43,458 nt of DNA from a virus. Position 1 is the first letter of the stretch. Each line of letters opens with the position of its first letter. Positions 32,670 through 43,200 of the stretch are shown piece after piece. Both the position numbers and the translations under genes were made by a program. The notes beneath the pieces were generated by a model. It did not search any database, was not told where the DNA came from, and worked only from the letters and a program-made list of their open reading frames with translations. The stretch is taken from positions 1 through 43,458 of IMG/VR virus record IMGVR_UViG_3300009502_000091; one strand, written 5' to 3'.

Positions 32670-33371
32670 TTATAATAAAAATTTATTTGTTGCATTAATT
32701 ATCTTCTTTTCCATTTCATTTAGATAAATTCCATTCTTATTTACATAGGTTTCATCAAAACTCATATCACCAGATTTAGATGGAAATAAAAACGCACCCG
32801 GAGTACTTGGTGTTGCAACTAAGTCAAAACCAATTAGTTCAAAGTCATTTTGAACTAAATTTTCTCCATTAATTTCTTTTAACGTACCAACACCACGAGA
32901 TGATATCCCTAATTTTATTTTATTTTGTATATAAAGAACAATTTTATCTCCCATAACAGAAGCAACACCATAACGAATATAACCGGGACTAACAATTATT
33001 TTTAATTGTCCATATAAAACATTTTCATGATCACCAGTTCCCCACCACATTTTAGTAATCATATGGGAAATATTTTGAAGGGAAATAATAGATGAGTCAG
33101 GATGGTCCGACTCTGATACAGCACAATTAGTATCAACTAATTTTTGATATTCCATCACTTGAGGAACTAAAACGTCTTTAGGATAAATTCTTCCATTTTT
33201 ATTTTTAACCCCCCATTTTTGTAATATACAATTAACTAAAACAGGTTCATTTGGCTTAATTTCAAATGCTTCATTAAGAAATTTAGGATTTAAATCGCTA
33301 TTTATATATCCTGCATCACTTTCATACAGCATTCCAAATCCACATTCGCCAGCCTTTAATATCTTACTCAT
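32670..33371 (-). CDS. Prohead core protease (T4 gp21-like)
   Basis: 233-residue serine protease that digests the scaffold and trims head proteins after (L/I)xE. Landmarks are KNKNGRIYPKDVL near 56-68, His90 in ESDHPDS (catalytic His), HMITKMWW, and Ser157/158 in LGISSRGVG (catalytic Ser), then FELIGFDLVATPSTPGA. T4 gp21 is 212 residues. FLNE at 31-34 is a possible self-processing site. It begins 16 nt after a promoter-like motif and lies immediately upstream of the scaffold gene, as in T4. Confidence 0.93.
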   Translation of the reverse strand: MSKILKAGECGFGMLYESDAGYINSDLNPKFLNEAFEIKPNEPVLVNCILQKWGVKNKNGRIYPKDVLVPQVMEYQKLVDTNCAVSESDHPDSSIISLQNISHMITKMWWGTGDHENVLYGQLKIIVSPGYIRYGVASVMGDKIVLYIQNKIKLGISSRGVGTLKEINGENLVQNDFELIGFDLVATPSTPGAFLFPSKSGDMSFDETYVNKNGIYLNEMEKKIINATNKFLL

Positions 33372-33387
33372 ATATAATAATCTTTAA

Positions 33388-33397
33388 TATAAATACT
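33388..33397 (-). promoter_or_regulatory. Late-promoter-like motif before the prohead protease gene
   Basis: AGTATTTATA on the minus strand, 16 nt before the ATG at 33371, just beyond the stop codon of the 50-residue gene upstream. Confidence 0.5.
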
Positions 33398-33550
33398 TTA
33401 CTTTTTATGTTTATTATATTGTATCAATTTCTTATTTGTTTTTCCTTCTTCGATAAGGCAATTTTCTATAAAAATTTGTGCTTCTGCTTTTTTTACTGCT
33501 TCTGTGAGCAATAAATTAATTTCTTTAAGTTTTTCTATCTTTGTTTGCAT
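33398..33550 (-). CDS. Small hypothetical protein
   Basis: A 50-residue basic helical protein (MQTKIEKLKEINLLLTEAVK..., ending NKKLIQYNKHKK). It fills the gap between the membrane protein gene and the protease gene on the same strand, 11 bases after the former's stop. The N-terminal heptad pattern suggests a short coiled coil. It could be a small head-core component (gp67/gp68-like position), but nothing in the sequence proves this. Confidence 0.5.
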   Translation of the reverse strand: MQTKIEKLKEINLLLTEAVKKAEAQIFIENCLIEEGKTNKKLIQYNKHKK

Positions 33551-33561
33551 ATTAGAAATAA

Positions 33562-33942
33562 TTAAGTAGTTGTTATTTTTTCTACTTTATCTTGAATTTC
33601 TTGAAGTTTTTTTAATATTTTATCTGAATCAAATTTGCATAGTTTTTCGCTTACATCTAATAAGTTTGAAACTCCATTTAAAACATGTAATGTTTCTTTT
33701 TCAGATTCCATCCATTGTCTTGTTCTTTCATCTTCACGTCTAAGTAATTCAATTCTCATTCTCTCCAATGATTTTTCATATTCATTAATATCAATATTAT
33801 GATTAGCTTGTAATTTTTTCTTTTTTTTATTTGATATGTATATAAATAAAAAGAATATGATTGTTTCTATAATAAACAAATAAAAAAATATATTATTTGC
33901 TATGTTATTAGTCAATTGAAATAATTCATGTGTTGGCATCAT
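33562..33942 (-). CDS. Membrane-anchored coiled-coil protein
   Basis: 126 residues: an N-terminal transmembrane helix (about 16-36, NNIFFYLFIIETIIFFLFIYI), a lysine patch (KKKKK), then a long helix with heptads (YEKSLERMRIELLRREDERT, SDKILKKLQEIQDKVEKI). Two adjacent ATGs can start it. The topology resembles an inner-membrane spanin or an anchored assembly factor. No lysis genes are next to it, so the role is open. A weak ACTATTTATT sequence lies about 10 nt upstream. Confidence 0.6.
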   Translation of the reverse strand: MMPTHELFQLTNNIANNIFFYLFIIETIIFFLFIYISNKKKKKLQANHNIDINEYEKSLERMRIELLRREDERTRQWMESEKETLHVLNGVSNLLDVSEKLCKFDSDKILKKLQEIQDKVEKITTT

Positions 33943-34005
33943 TTTTGTTTATAATAAATAGTTAAAAATTCCAATAAATTTTACATTTTTAAAAATTAAT
34001 ACTTT

Positions 34006-34015
34006 AGTATTTATC
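34006..34015 (+). promoter_or_regulatory. Late-promoter-like motif before the baseplate hub gene
   Basis: AGTATTTATC on the plus strand, 16 nt before the ATG at 34032, at a divergent junction with the membrane-protein gene. Confidence 0.5.
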
Positions 34016-34031
34016 ATAAAATACAATAAAA

Positions 34032-37000
34032 ATGGCAGTTGATTATCTAAATGATCCTAATAGTGTTAACATAAATGAAAATCTAATTAATGCAATTCCT
34101 GAATATCAGGATATGCATATTTTTGCCGAATTAACGGCAACAGCAAGAGGAAGAAGTGTAATTGTAATGGGGAAAGGACTATCAAGTACAACAAAATCGG
34201 TAAATGTTAATTTTATTGGAAACAATCAAAACATAGATAGTCCTAATTATTTGAATTTCACTACTAATTATTATGATGGCAGTACTGCTGGTAATGAAAC
34301 ACAATATGAATCCTTCGGTATTTCTAATATTAAAGTCACCATAAATTCATCCTATGTACCACAAGTAAATATAACCTTTGTTGACATAAGAGGACTATCA
34401 TTTTTCAATCAAGAAAATTCTCCATATAGAATATTGTTTGATTTTCCACCACCAATTTTTAATTTAAAAATTAGGGGTTATTATGGAAAGACATTGGAAT
34501 ATAAATTACATCTAGTTAAATATACATCGGAATTTAAATCAGAAAATGGTAATTTTGTAATCGATGCTCATTTTGTGGCAATTACTTTTGCACCATTAAG
34601 TGATGTTTTATTTAGATATGTTGTTAATTTTCCATTAATGGATAAAAATGCACCAGCAATAAGTTCAGATACAAGTATAGAACCTGTAAATACTTATGAT
34701 TTAATATTAAAACTTAAAAATCTATATTCAGCCGTTAATTCAAAAATTAAAACAGATATAGATTCACAAAATTATGATAGAATAATAAAACAACTTACAG
34801 CAAATTCGGATGCAATATTTGCCTTATCAAGTTTTAGATCAGTATTGGGTGGACAGGGAACACCTTTTATGTTCATTTATGACGGCAATATACCCAACAC
34901 CACACCCAACACCACATCAATAATTCCATTATCACCATTTAACGAATTAAATGAGTATGATGAAAAACTAAAAGCATCTAATAAATTTTCAAATCCATTT
35001 GGATTATTCGTTGGTTGGAAATCTAATTATTTAGATTCTACAGTAAAAGATGAAGTTTTACTCAATTATAGAAAACAATTATTATTATCGGTAAATGCAA
35101 GAATTGGGACAAACGGTAGTATTATTGATTCTGATATATCATTACCCGAATATTTACCCGATGTGTTTGATCTGGAAACAAATCAAACAATTACGTTTCC
35201 AATAAAAACAACATATAGTGTTATTGATATAACTAATTATTATAATAAATTATATCAAGCAAAAAGTAGTCTCGAAGACATGAAAAAATCATTAGCAAAT
35301 ATAATTAATACAAAAATTAATAACGCAATTGAAGGTTATCTTGGAATGCGACCCACAATATATAACATATTTAAAATTATACTAAATGATGTGGATAAAT
35401 TTTTTGATGTACTAAGAACATGTTCAAATAATGCAGAATATCATCATAATATTCAACCAAACAGAAATATTATTGCTAATAATAATCTTCAAGATTCAGG
35501 AATAAATGATAATGAAAAAATTTATTCATTTCCTTTAATAATTAAGTCAGTATATAATAATTGTAATAAAACTGAAACTAGAACTTCGCCTAAAGAAATA
35601 AATGATAAATTACCAGCATCAAGTCCTTTTCCTGAATTATCATTGATAAATGATTTTATTAATACCTTTTCCAAACAAAAAGATATTGCTGAAGATATAA
35701 CAAGAAAACAGCAAAAAGGAGATAATAATGTAAATTCATGGTTTCCAATATCACCATTAGATACTGCAACATTTGGAACAAATATTAGTTCACCATATCT
35801 TCATATAATTCCAAATGGTAATGGTGTAAATACCAATTCCGATATAATTATTGATCAAATATTAAATATATTATTAGAAAGATTTTATATACTTTCTCAA
35901 AATTCATTATCAAAAGATTTTTATGGAAATAAAGTATATTCCGATTTATATTCAAAATCAGAAGCGTATAATTTAGTATTGTCAATTAATAATTCAATGC
36001 TTTCATCTAATTTAAAAACATTCGCTACAAATTATAGCGATCCCACTAATTTATATAATTATCTTAAAACCAGTAAAAGTAGTGATCTAAAAGCAACGTA
36101 TGATTTTTTAAATGATAATACAATTGATAGAAACCAAATTGATGGAATTTACGTTGATAAAACTAACGATAATTTTTCTGGCGTTATTATCTATGACGGA
36201 GAAATTGCATTACAACAAACAACAAGAAGTGGTAGTACATTAACAGATCAATTTACTAATGAGGTACATACTGGTTTTCTAAAAAGTTTAATTATGTTCG
36301 GTCCCACAAAAGAAGAGTCATTTTCATTTACAGATGAAAACTTATATTATATTAATGATATAAGTAATGGTGAAGCATCAAAAGGGATTAATTTTGAAAC
36401 GAGACAGATTGATAATATTATTTGGACAAGTTTTCCAAATAATTTAATTGATAACTTAACATTATATGGTAATAATTATTTTGATGCTAACATAAAAAAT
36501 ATTACAATAAAATATGAATCAAATAATATTGTACATAATAATGATGTGTATAATTGGACATATACATTAACCAATAATGATGATTTAATTAAAGATGATG
36601 TTATTTTAAATTATAGTGATTTGAGCGCAATAATATTATTATCAAATTTTGGAAGTACAATAAGTCCTTTTAATAAATATCCAAATCATTTAAATTTAAA
36701 TATTTTTAGTATTCCTGCTGCGGTGGAAGTTCCTCGTTTTTTACCGTTATATATTGGCTCATTGGTAGATGCTGATAGTAATGGAATGGTTGATCAATTA
36801 AAAACATTTTTTTATAATGCTGGTAAAAACCTAAATAATAACGGATTTTTTATTTTTGCTGATATATACGATATTAATAATAATTTGTCCAAAAAAGATA
36901 AACAAATGTTTAAATCCCTATTTCGTAATTTTATGGATAATAGTACTTCGGAATTTGTATCAATTCATAACGATTTAAAAAACCTTTATATTGCAATAGG

Positions 37001-38477
37001 TAAAGATGTGGCAAATGGTATAAAAAAATTTGATGCATATTCATCATATTTAAATCCCAATTTTAAAAAGAATATATCAAATAAATCATCAGACACAGAT
37101 TTTTTTGAAACAATATTAAAACCATTGTTAATAAAAACACATATGATTGTATTTAGCCAAACAACATTTAATATTGATATACCATTAACACCACCATCAG
37201 CTACATATATATGTCTTGCTGAAGGAAATAACAATACAAATAAGAAAATAATAAACGATAGTTATTTTAAAAATTTTTTAACAACACTAAATAAAAAATT
37301 AATTGATAAAGAAGAACAAACACGAAAAAAAGAAGAAGAACAGAAAAAATTAACAGGAGATGAAGACGTTTTAACACAAACATATTATTCGTTTAAAAAC
37401 ATTAACGATAAATGGTTATGTGATCCAGAAGAAAGTAAAAACGGATATCCATATAATAATGAAAAACAATTTAACAACGGAAAAAATAGTTTAATTGATT
37501 CATTTGTATTTGTGGATAGAGCAATGAACCCAATAGGAAATACAATAATTAATCCACAAATGTTAATTGATATGTTTGATGATACTAATATTTCAATATT
37601 CACAGTACTTTCACAATTATTATCTGTTAATGGTTTTGAGTTTTTTCCTTTACAAAATTTTATGACAAATAGTAATGATAGTTGGAAAGATAGTTTTAAA
37701 ATTGACCCGATTGGAAGTATTAGTAAAAGAATTGCATTTGTATGCATGTATATTGGTGGTAGTTCTAGTTATCCCACAAATTTATCAAATGAATTTAAAA
37801 ATGATGGAATTGTAAATATTGGCACAACAGATGCAACAGATTTCAGAACAGATAATAATCCAAACAATAAATGTAATCCAGTTTCTACCGATGATGCACA
37901 AGTTGAAAGAATTGGAAATAATTTTCCTTGGAGTCATGTACGTGCATTCAAAGTAATGTTTGGACAACAAAACCAATCCATGTTTACTGAAATGAAAATT
38001 GAATCGAAAGAATATCCAGAAACAAATGAATCTATAAAAATTCTTGCTATGTTGGCTGGTGATGAAAAAAATACAGAACCAATACCTAAAGGTCAAAATT
38101 TATATAATTTATATGAAAATCGTGCATATCGTGCAACAATTACTGGTCTTGGAAACGCAATGATTCAACCAACACAATATTTTCAATTAGATAATGTACC
38201 AATATATAATGGAGCATATGTTATATTATCGGTTGAACACGATATTACAGCGAATAAAATGTCAACATCATTTTCTGGCACAAAAATATTACGATACCCA
38301 ATTCCTAGAGTTTTAAATCCTGCTGCCATAATGGGATTTGAAGGCGGAAGTTCTGAAGCTACAAGCATTGCATCAAGTAGTGCAGGCGAAATAACAGCAG
38401 CATTTAATACGGAAAATTTAGGAAATGAATACGATATGGCAAAATATAATTCAATGTATAAAATAAGAATTCAATAA
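34032..38477 (+). CDS. Large baseplate hub protein (gp27/late-control-D-like)
   Basis: 1481 residues, the largest gene here. N-terminal region (about 40-210) with SYVPQVNITFVDIRGLSFF, IRGYYGKTLEYKLHLVKYTS and FVIDAHFVAITFAPL resembles hub-type beta-barrel domains. The C-terminal region (about 1290-1450) has SWSHVRAFKVMFG-like sequence, then YRATITGLGNAMIQPTQYF and YNGAYVILSVEHDITANKMS. This is the pattern of late-control-D/gp27 hub proteins, where a final barrel ends in a G-Y-V-x-H strand. The middle is Asn-rich and unassigned, with a charged coiled coil near 1095-1115 (KEEEQKKLTGDED). It is directly followed by a lytic transglycosylase gene, as hub and lysozyme cooperate in T4 (gp27 and gp5). 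Hub role moderately sure; domain borders approximate. Confidence 0.6.
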   Translation: MAVDYLNDPNSVNINENLINAIPEYQDMHIFAELTATARGRSVIVMGKGLSSTTKSVNVNFIGNNQNIDSPNYLNFTTNYYDGSTAGNETQYESFGISNIKVTINSSYVPQVNITFVDIRGLSFFNQENSPYRILFDFPPPIFNLKIRGYYGKTLEYKLHLVKYTSEFKSENGNFVIDAHFVAITFAPLSDVLFRYVVNFPLMDKNAPAISSDTSIEPVNTYDLILKLKNLYSAVNSKIKTDIDSQNYDRIIKQLTANSDAIFALSSFRSVLGGQGTPFMFIYDGNIPNTTPNTTSIIPLSPFNELNEYDEKLKASNKFSNPFGLFVGWKSNYLDSTVKDEVLLNYRKQLLLSVNARIGTNGSIIDSDISLPEYLPDVFDLETNQTITFPIKTTYSVIDITNYYNKLYQAKSSLEDMKKSLANIINTKINNAIEGYLGMRPTIYNIFKIILNDVDKFFDVLRTCSNNAEYHHNIQPNRNIIANNNLQDSGINDNEKIYSFPLIIKSVYNNCNKTETRTSPKEINDKLPASSPFPELSLINDFINTFSKQKDIAEDITRKQQKGDNNVNSWFPISPLDTATFGTNISSPYLHIIPNGNGVNTNSDIIIDQILNILLERFYILSQNSLSKDFYGNKVYSDLYSKSEAYNLVLSINNSMLSSNLKTFATNYSDPTNLYNYLKTSKSSDLKATYDFLNDNTIDRNQIDGIYVDKTNDNFSGVIIYDGEIALQQTTRSGSTLTDQFTNEVHTGFLKSLIMFGPTKEESFSFTDENLYYINDISNGEASKGINFETRQIDNIIWTSFPNNLIDNLTLYGNNYFDANIKNITIKYESNNIVHNNDVYNWTYTLTNNDDLIKDDVILNYSDLSAIILLSNFGSTISPFNKYPNHLNLNIFSIPAAVEVPRFLPLYIGSLVDADSNGMVDQLKTFFYNAGKNLNNNGFFIFADIYDINNNLSKKDKQMFKSLFRNFMDNSTSEFVSIHNDLKNLYIAIGKDVANGIKKFDAYSSYLNPNFKKNISNKSSDTDFFETILKPLLIKTHMIVFSQTTFNIDIPLTPPSATYICLAEGNNNTNKKIINDSYFKNFLTTLNKKLIDKEEQTRKKEEEQKKLTGDEDVLTQTYYSFKNINDKWLCDPEESKNGYPYNNEKQFNNGKNSLIDSFVFVDRAMNPIGNTIINPQMLIDMFDDTNISIFTVLSQLLSVNGFEFFPLQNFMTNSNDSWKDSFKIDPIGSISKRIAFVCMYIGGSSSYPTNLSNEFKNDGIVNIGTTDATDFRTDNNPNNKCNPVSTDDAQVERIGNNFPWSHVRAFKVMFGQQNQSMFTEMKIESKEYPETNESIKILAMLAGDEKNTEPIPKGQNLYNLYENRAYRATITGLGNAMIQPTQYFQLDNVPIYNGAYVILSVEHDITANKMSTSFSGTKILRYPIPRVLNPAAIMGFEGGSSEATSIASSSAGEITAAFNTENLGNEYDMAKYNSMYKIRIQ

Positions 38478-38478
38478 T

Positions 38479-39351
38479 ATGTCAATACCACAATTTAAAT
38501 TAACAGTACAAGGAGAAAACTTTATTAAAAGCATCTGTAGTGGTAATGGAAACTCATTACTTGTTGGAACAAACAATAAACCATTTCCATATTGTGATCC
38601 TGAAATAACTGTTGATAAAATATGGACATCATTTTCTGGTATTAATGGGGATATTAAAACCAATGAACAATTGGGTCTTTCATTAATTAAATGGTATAAC
38701 GAATATAGTGATCTATGTAAAATTGATGCTAATTTTTTAGCAGCACAAACATTTATAGAATCGGGATATAAAGTTTGGAATTATTCAAATACAGGCTCAA
38801 TGGGAATTGGTCAATTTACTCCAGCAACTATTTTTGATGTTATAATTAAATCTAATTCAACAATGGATAATTTATCTAAAATTATTATGACAGCAGATGA
38901 AAGAGATTATATCACATATGGTATACCAACAAATATAATAAATGATGTAAATAATTTTACATCATGGAAAAGATTAGCACCATATAGAGAACAATTATTC
39001 CAAAATATTGTCGATGCTCCTAGAATTATAGTTAAAATGCAATTTAGATACATGAAATATATTGCCAATCTATATTCAAAATATCCAAACAATTCATTAG
39101 CAAGTCATGTATTATTTGGTTATAATAGAGGATATGGTTATATTAAAAAATCATATTCAGGATCAATTGAATATGCAAAAATTCATGGAAAAATTGATGA
39201 AAAAGGAAATTCATATGAAAAAGAAGGAATTAAATACGTATATAAAATATTTGATACATTATATAAAAATTTTGGATATACCGAATTAAATATGAATATC
39301 CCTACAAGTAATTTTGATTCAACAACAGCAAATATAGACGATCCTGTTTAA
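38479..39351 (+). CDS. Tail-associated lytic transglycosylase (SLT/lysozyme fold)
   Basis: 290 residues. A transglycosylase SLT-type domain covers about 60-250: AAQTFIESGYKVWNYS with catalytic Glu94, then GSMGIGQFTPATIFD (106-120), and late FGYNRGYGYI. It would cut peptidoglycan under the baseplate during entry, the job that gp5 does in T4, or act in lysis. No signal peptide or transmembrane span is present, and it starts 1 base after the hub gene, which favours a virion-bound role. The N-terminal ~50 residues (PQFKLTVQGENFIKSI) may attach it to the hub. Confidence 0.8.
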   Translation: MSIPQFKLTVQGENFIKSICSGNGNSLLVGTNNKPFPYCDPEITVDKIWTSFSGINGDIKTNEQLGLSLIKWYNEYSDLCKIDANFLAAQTFIESGYKVWNYSNTGSMGIGQFTPATIFDVIIKSNSTMDNLSKIIMTADERDYITYGIPTNIINDVNNFTSWKRLAPYREQLFQNIVDAPRIIVKMQFRYMKYIANLYSKYPNNSLASHVLFGYNRGYGYIKKSYSGSIEYAKIHGKIDEKGNSYEKEGIKYVYKIFDTLYKNFGYTELNMNIPTSNFDSTTANIDDPV

Positions 39352-39352
39352 A

Positions 39353-40141
39353 CTATAAAACATCTCTTTTCAGTTCATAGAGGCTAATAATATCATCGTC
39401 AATCTTGGTTTTATTGTATTTCATTTCCTTAATCTTCTGCATTGCCTTGGCAATATTATCTTTTATGCCGTCCTTATTAATACTTTCCAATAGTTGAAGA
39501 TTTTCATTTTTATAATTTTCAAGCAATTCTTGTTTTTCATTATCATTTAATTCAATTAAATTCTGAAATAAATTTCTATCGTCTTCATTCATTGAACCGT
39601 ATTTTTCGTTAAACTTATCAACAGCAATTTCGATAACTTCTTCATTAAGATCATTTAAATCAATATCAATATTTTCATTTAATGAATTTTCTTTGGATTC
39701 TTTAATATGATTTAAAACAAATGAAAATGCTTCATGAATATTATTAACATCAATTTTATCATAGTCATTAAGTGATTCTTTAATTAACGTGTCTATTGCA
39801 TTGAATAATAGTATTTTATTGTTATCAATAATTTTTGGTTCTTCATTAAGAAAGGTGTTTAATTTTTCACGCTCATCGTCAATTTCTTTTATCGTATAAA
39901 TTTCAAATAACTTAATGTTACTATCAATGTAACGTGATGCTATTAATTCGTTTTCAATATGTTTATTTTCAAGATTATTAAAGACTTCGAATTCAAGTCG
40001 TAGTATTGGAGAATTTTTTACTATATTTAAAAATTTGGTTGTTAATTCTTGTGATTCTTCATTTAAATTATTATTTAAATAAAAATCCTTTAATTTATTT
40101 GAAACAATTAAATTAGCAATTCCTATGTTGACATTTTTCAT
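39353..40141 (-). CDS. Putative prohead core/head protein downstream of portal
   Basis: 262 residues, helical, acidic and Asn-rich, with no recognised domain. It lies immediately downstream of the portal gene, where T4-like genomes carry small prohead core genes. It contains several (L/I)xE sequences (NLNE near residue 27, FLNE, SLNE, DLNE) that would be substrates for the prohead protease, as expected of a core protein. The C-terminal helix (DGIKDNIAKAMQKIKEMKYN) is basic. It starts 16 nt after a promoter-like motif and is convergent with the transglycosylase gene with a 1-base gap. The core role is inference. Confidence 0.5.
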   Translation of the reverse strand: MKNVNIGIANLIVSNKLKDFYLNNNLNEESQELTTKFLNIVKNSPILRLEFEVFNNLENKHIENELIASRYIDSNIKLFEIYTIKEIDDEREKLNTFLNEEPKIIDNNKILLFNAIDTLIKESLNDYDKIDVNNIHEAFSFVLNHIKESKENSLNENIDIDLNDLNEEVIEIAVDKFNEKYGSMNEDDRNLFQNLIELNDNEKQELLENYKNENLQLLESINKDGIKDNIAKAMQKIKEMKYNKTKIDDDIISLYELKRDVL

Positions 40142-40157
40142 ATTAACTAAAATTTAA

Positions 40158-40167
40158 TATAAATACT
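40158..40167 (-). promoter_or_regulatory. Late-promoter-like motif downstream of the portal gene
   Basis: AGTATTTATA on the minus strand, 16 nt before the ATG at 40141, in the 70-base gap between portal and core-like genes. Confidence 0.5.
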
Positions 40168-40211
40168 GTTAATAACAATAAATGAATCAATCTTTACAAT
40201 AAATTAAACTT

Positions 40212-43200
40212 TTACGGTAACTCAATATCTTCAATGTCTTCAAAATAAACATCTTCTGCTTCAGTTACATTTATCTTTTTATTAATACTGCCATTATTTT
40301 TCAATAATAAATCAATTTCGTTGATCATTGTTAATGCCTTAGTATTAAGTTTATCATTAATTTCATTATTTTCACTAATGACTTTATTTTTATTTTCTTC
40401 TTTTTCACGTTTTGTTGCTGAACCATTACCTAGAACCATTTTTTCAACATATTCGTTGAATTCTTCAGTTGTTAATCTTTTGGATTCAGCCAATGGTGGC
40501 ATTCCGCCACCCATTGCTCCACCGCCACCTGCTGGTGCTCCACCACCGCCTACTGGTGGCATAGGTGCTCCACCGCCTACTGGTGGCATAGGTGTTCCAC
40601 CGCCTACTGGTGGCATTCCACCGCCTGCTGGTGCGCCTGTAGGTGGCATACCTTGTTCAGTTCCACCACTTGTGCCAATTAACCCCATTTCAGGTTCACC
40701 AAATCTTTTATCAATATCAGTAAATAAACCACTTTTCTTAATAGTAACTGGAGCATCTGCGAGTTCTTGCATAACAACTTTTTCCATTTTTTGTTGTTTC
40801 AAATCTTCAACAATTTCACGATCACTCATATTCCAGAGTTTTCTTTTTGCTTCTGTATGTGACATTGCTGCAATTCCATTTTCTCCACGAGTTAATTCTG
40901 TATAAGTTTGTGCCTTATCTCTCATTAACTCTGATTTTAATAATTCCTGTTGCGTTGAAGGATTGGTTAATGTTAATTCAAAATTACTAAAATCTTCTTC
41001 GTCATACCCTAAAAGATATAAATGAATCATAGCCATTTTATTTAACTCTTGAATCATCGCCTGTTGAATACGACTAATCTTTTTAGAAAAACGAATATCA
41101 TATTGTGCCATGTTTTTACCAGCACCTGCAGCATCTTGAAAACTTAAAAATGGCTTTGGTACACCTAAACCAACAAATAAATTATCTCTAAGATATTCAA
41201 TATCAGCAATATCGTTTAAATTTTGTGCTCCCGGTAATGTCTCAATTCCTGTTTGTGTATTGGCATTCTTAACTGGTAAAAAATAATCTTCATCATTTCC
41301 CAAGATATTGAAACGATAATCAATTTGTCCATCATTTGGGGCAATTTGTGCAGTTTTTTTAAATTTAGTTGCAACTTTATAGATATATTCTTCAATATCA
41401 TCTTCATCAAGATTTCCAACATCAATTTTAAATACTTTTTTCTCTCCTGCACGAATAATTCTATATGTTAACATTGCATCTTCTGCCATTACCAATTGTC
41501 TGAAAACCCTACGAACTTTATTTAAAACAGAATTATGTACTACTATATTATTTGCATAAAAATTATGATTCTCATTATCAACATGAATGTCATAAACAGG
41601 TAATATTTCATCTAATTCAATTGATTTAATCTTTTCAATAATAAAATTATCATTAATTTTTCCATCAATTAAATCACATTTATTTTGTTTTAAATTTGAT
41701 TGATAATAGTACATAACGTATGAGTCTGCAATATTTTTCACTTCAATTCCTTTAATAAAAGTAGGGCGTTCTCTTTTTTTTCTTTTATTAATTCCCCCAC
41801 TTTTCCATCCAATAGATTGAATTAATGTTTTTAAATCATTTAATAGTTCGAAATTAGAAATTTCTATTTGATATTTAATACAATTCCATTTATCGATACT
41901 AACTGTTCCATCTGCGTCAGTAAATCCCTCAAGAAATGCCTTTTTTATTTCGTTTGATGCCGAATAAACCCACTCAGGAATTCTTTTTGTAGTAGCTTTT
42001 CCAACAAAACCCATATTAACAAATGCTTCGGCAAATGTTTTACTATTTATTACTGCACTTGCAATACCATTAGCATATTTATTATTTTTTCTTAAATATA
42101 TTTTTTTGTTGGATAATTTTTCCATTAAATCAATATATTTTTTATTATCACTTTCGTTTTTACCATAGGCAAATGATACCATTGATGGTCTATCAACACG
42201 AATAGTGCCATCTCCCAATAAAAACCCAAATAATTTAGCAAAATCCTCATTAATAAATTCTGGAATAGAGTCAATATTTTCTAAATGTTTATTATATATT
42301 CTCCCATTAAATTCCTTTACGTCATTATTTTTGTTAATACGTACATCTTCATCAAACATATCAAAAGAATTGGTAACTAAACCATCACCAATATTTAATT
42401 CCGAAACTAATTTATATTTAAATGACTTGTCATTATAGTCGTAAATTAAAAATTTATGGTTATCGGTTGCTTTAACAAAATTATGTTGTGTTGATATTTT
42501 ATATGTTTGTTTTTCCCCATTACAAACAACGTCTAAAACTTTTGTAATAATTTTTTCTTGGAACTCAACGTCAAACGAATAAATTAAATCTCCCGTTTTA
42601 ATGTCTTGAATATCACTATACCCATTTTCGGTCAATATTTTAGTTGATTTTGCAATACAAGAACCGTAGGGTAAATATTTATCATCTCCTAATAATCTAA
42701 AGTGTGCAATTTCAAATGTATTAAATTCATCACCTGTCATTCTTTCTTTAAATCTAATCAATGGCTGACCATTTTGGATTCTTTCAAATCTTTCTATTTC
42801 ATAATTAACCAATTGTTTAACATGTGTAATTCCTTTTCTTCTTTCACCATAAAGAAGCAAAAAATCGTCACCATATTTCACCGTGTTACGAACCCAAAAA
42901 GGTAAGTTAACGTTTATGTTAACGGTATTATAAAAAAATTCTTCCAATAAAGATTTTATTCTTTCTTTATTGGAATATATGTTAAGCATTTTTCCATTCA
43001 TTCCTATTGTCGTGGCTTCTTCCATAAATAAATCTAAAGCAGATGATATAATTGGATAGTACTCCATCCCTTCATAGTCAATATATGCAGGCAGTCTCGC
43101 TGCCTCATATTGTAACGCCTTTTGGAAACCCCTATCAGTCGTTCTGAAAAACTTATTTTGTAATTCCCTTTTTTGTTCTATTTCAAGTCCTTTTTTATGA

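Noticed and set aside
40321-40905. 194-codon Pro-rich open frame antisense to the portal gene
   Set aside because: It mirrors the Gly/Pro/Met repeat and Leu/Ser-rich antisense of a clear portal gene. No start signal or family match.
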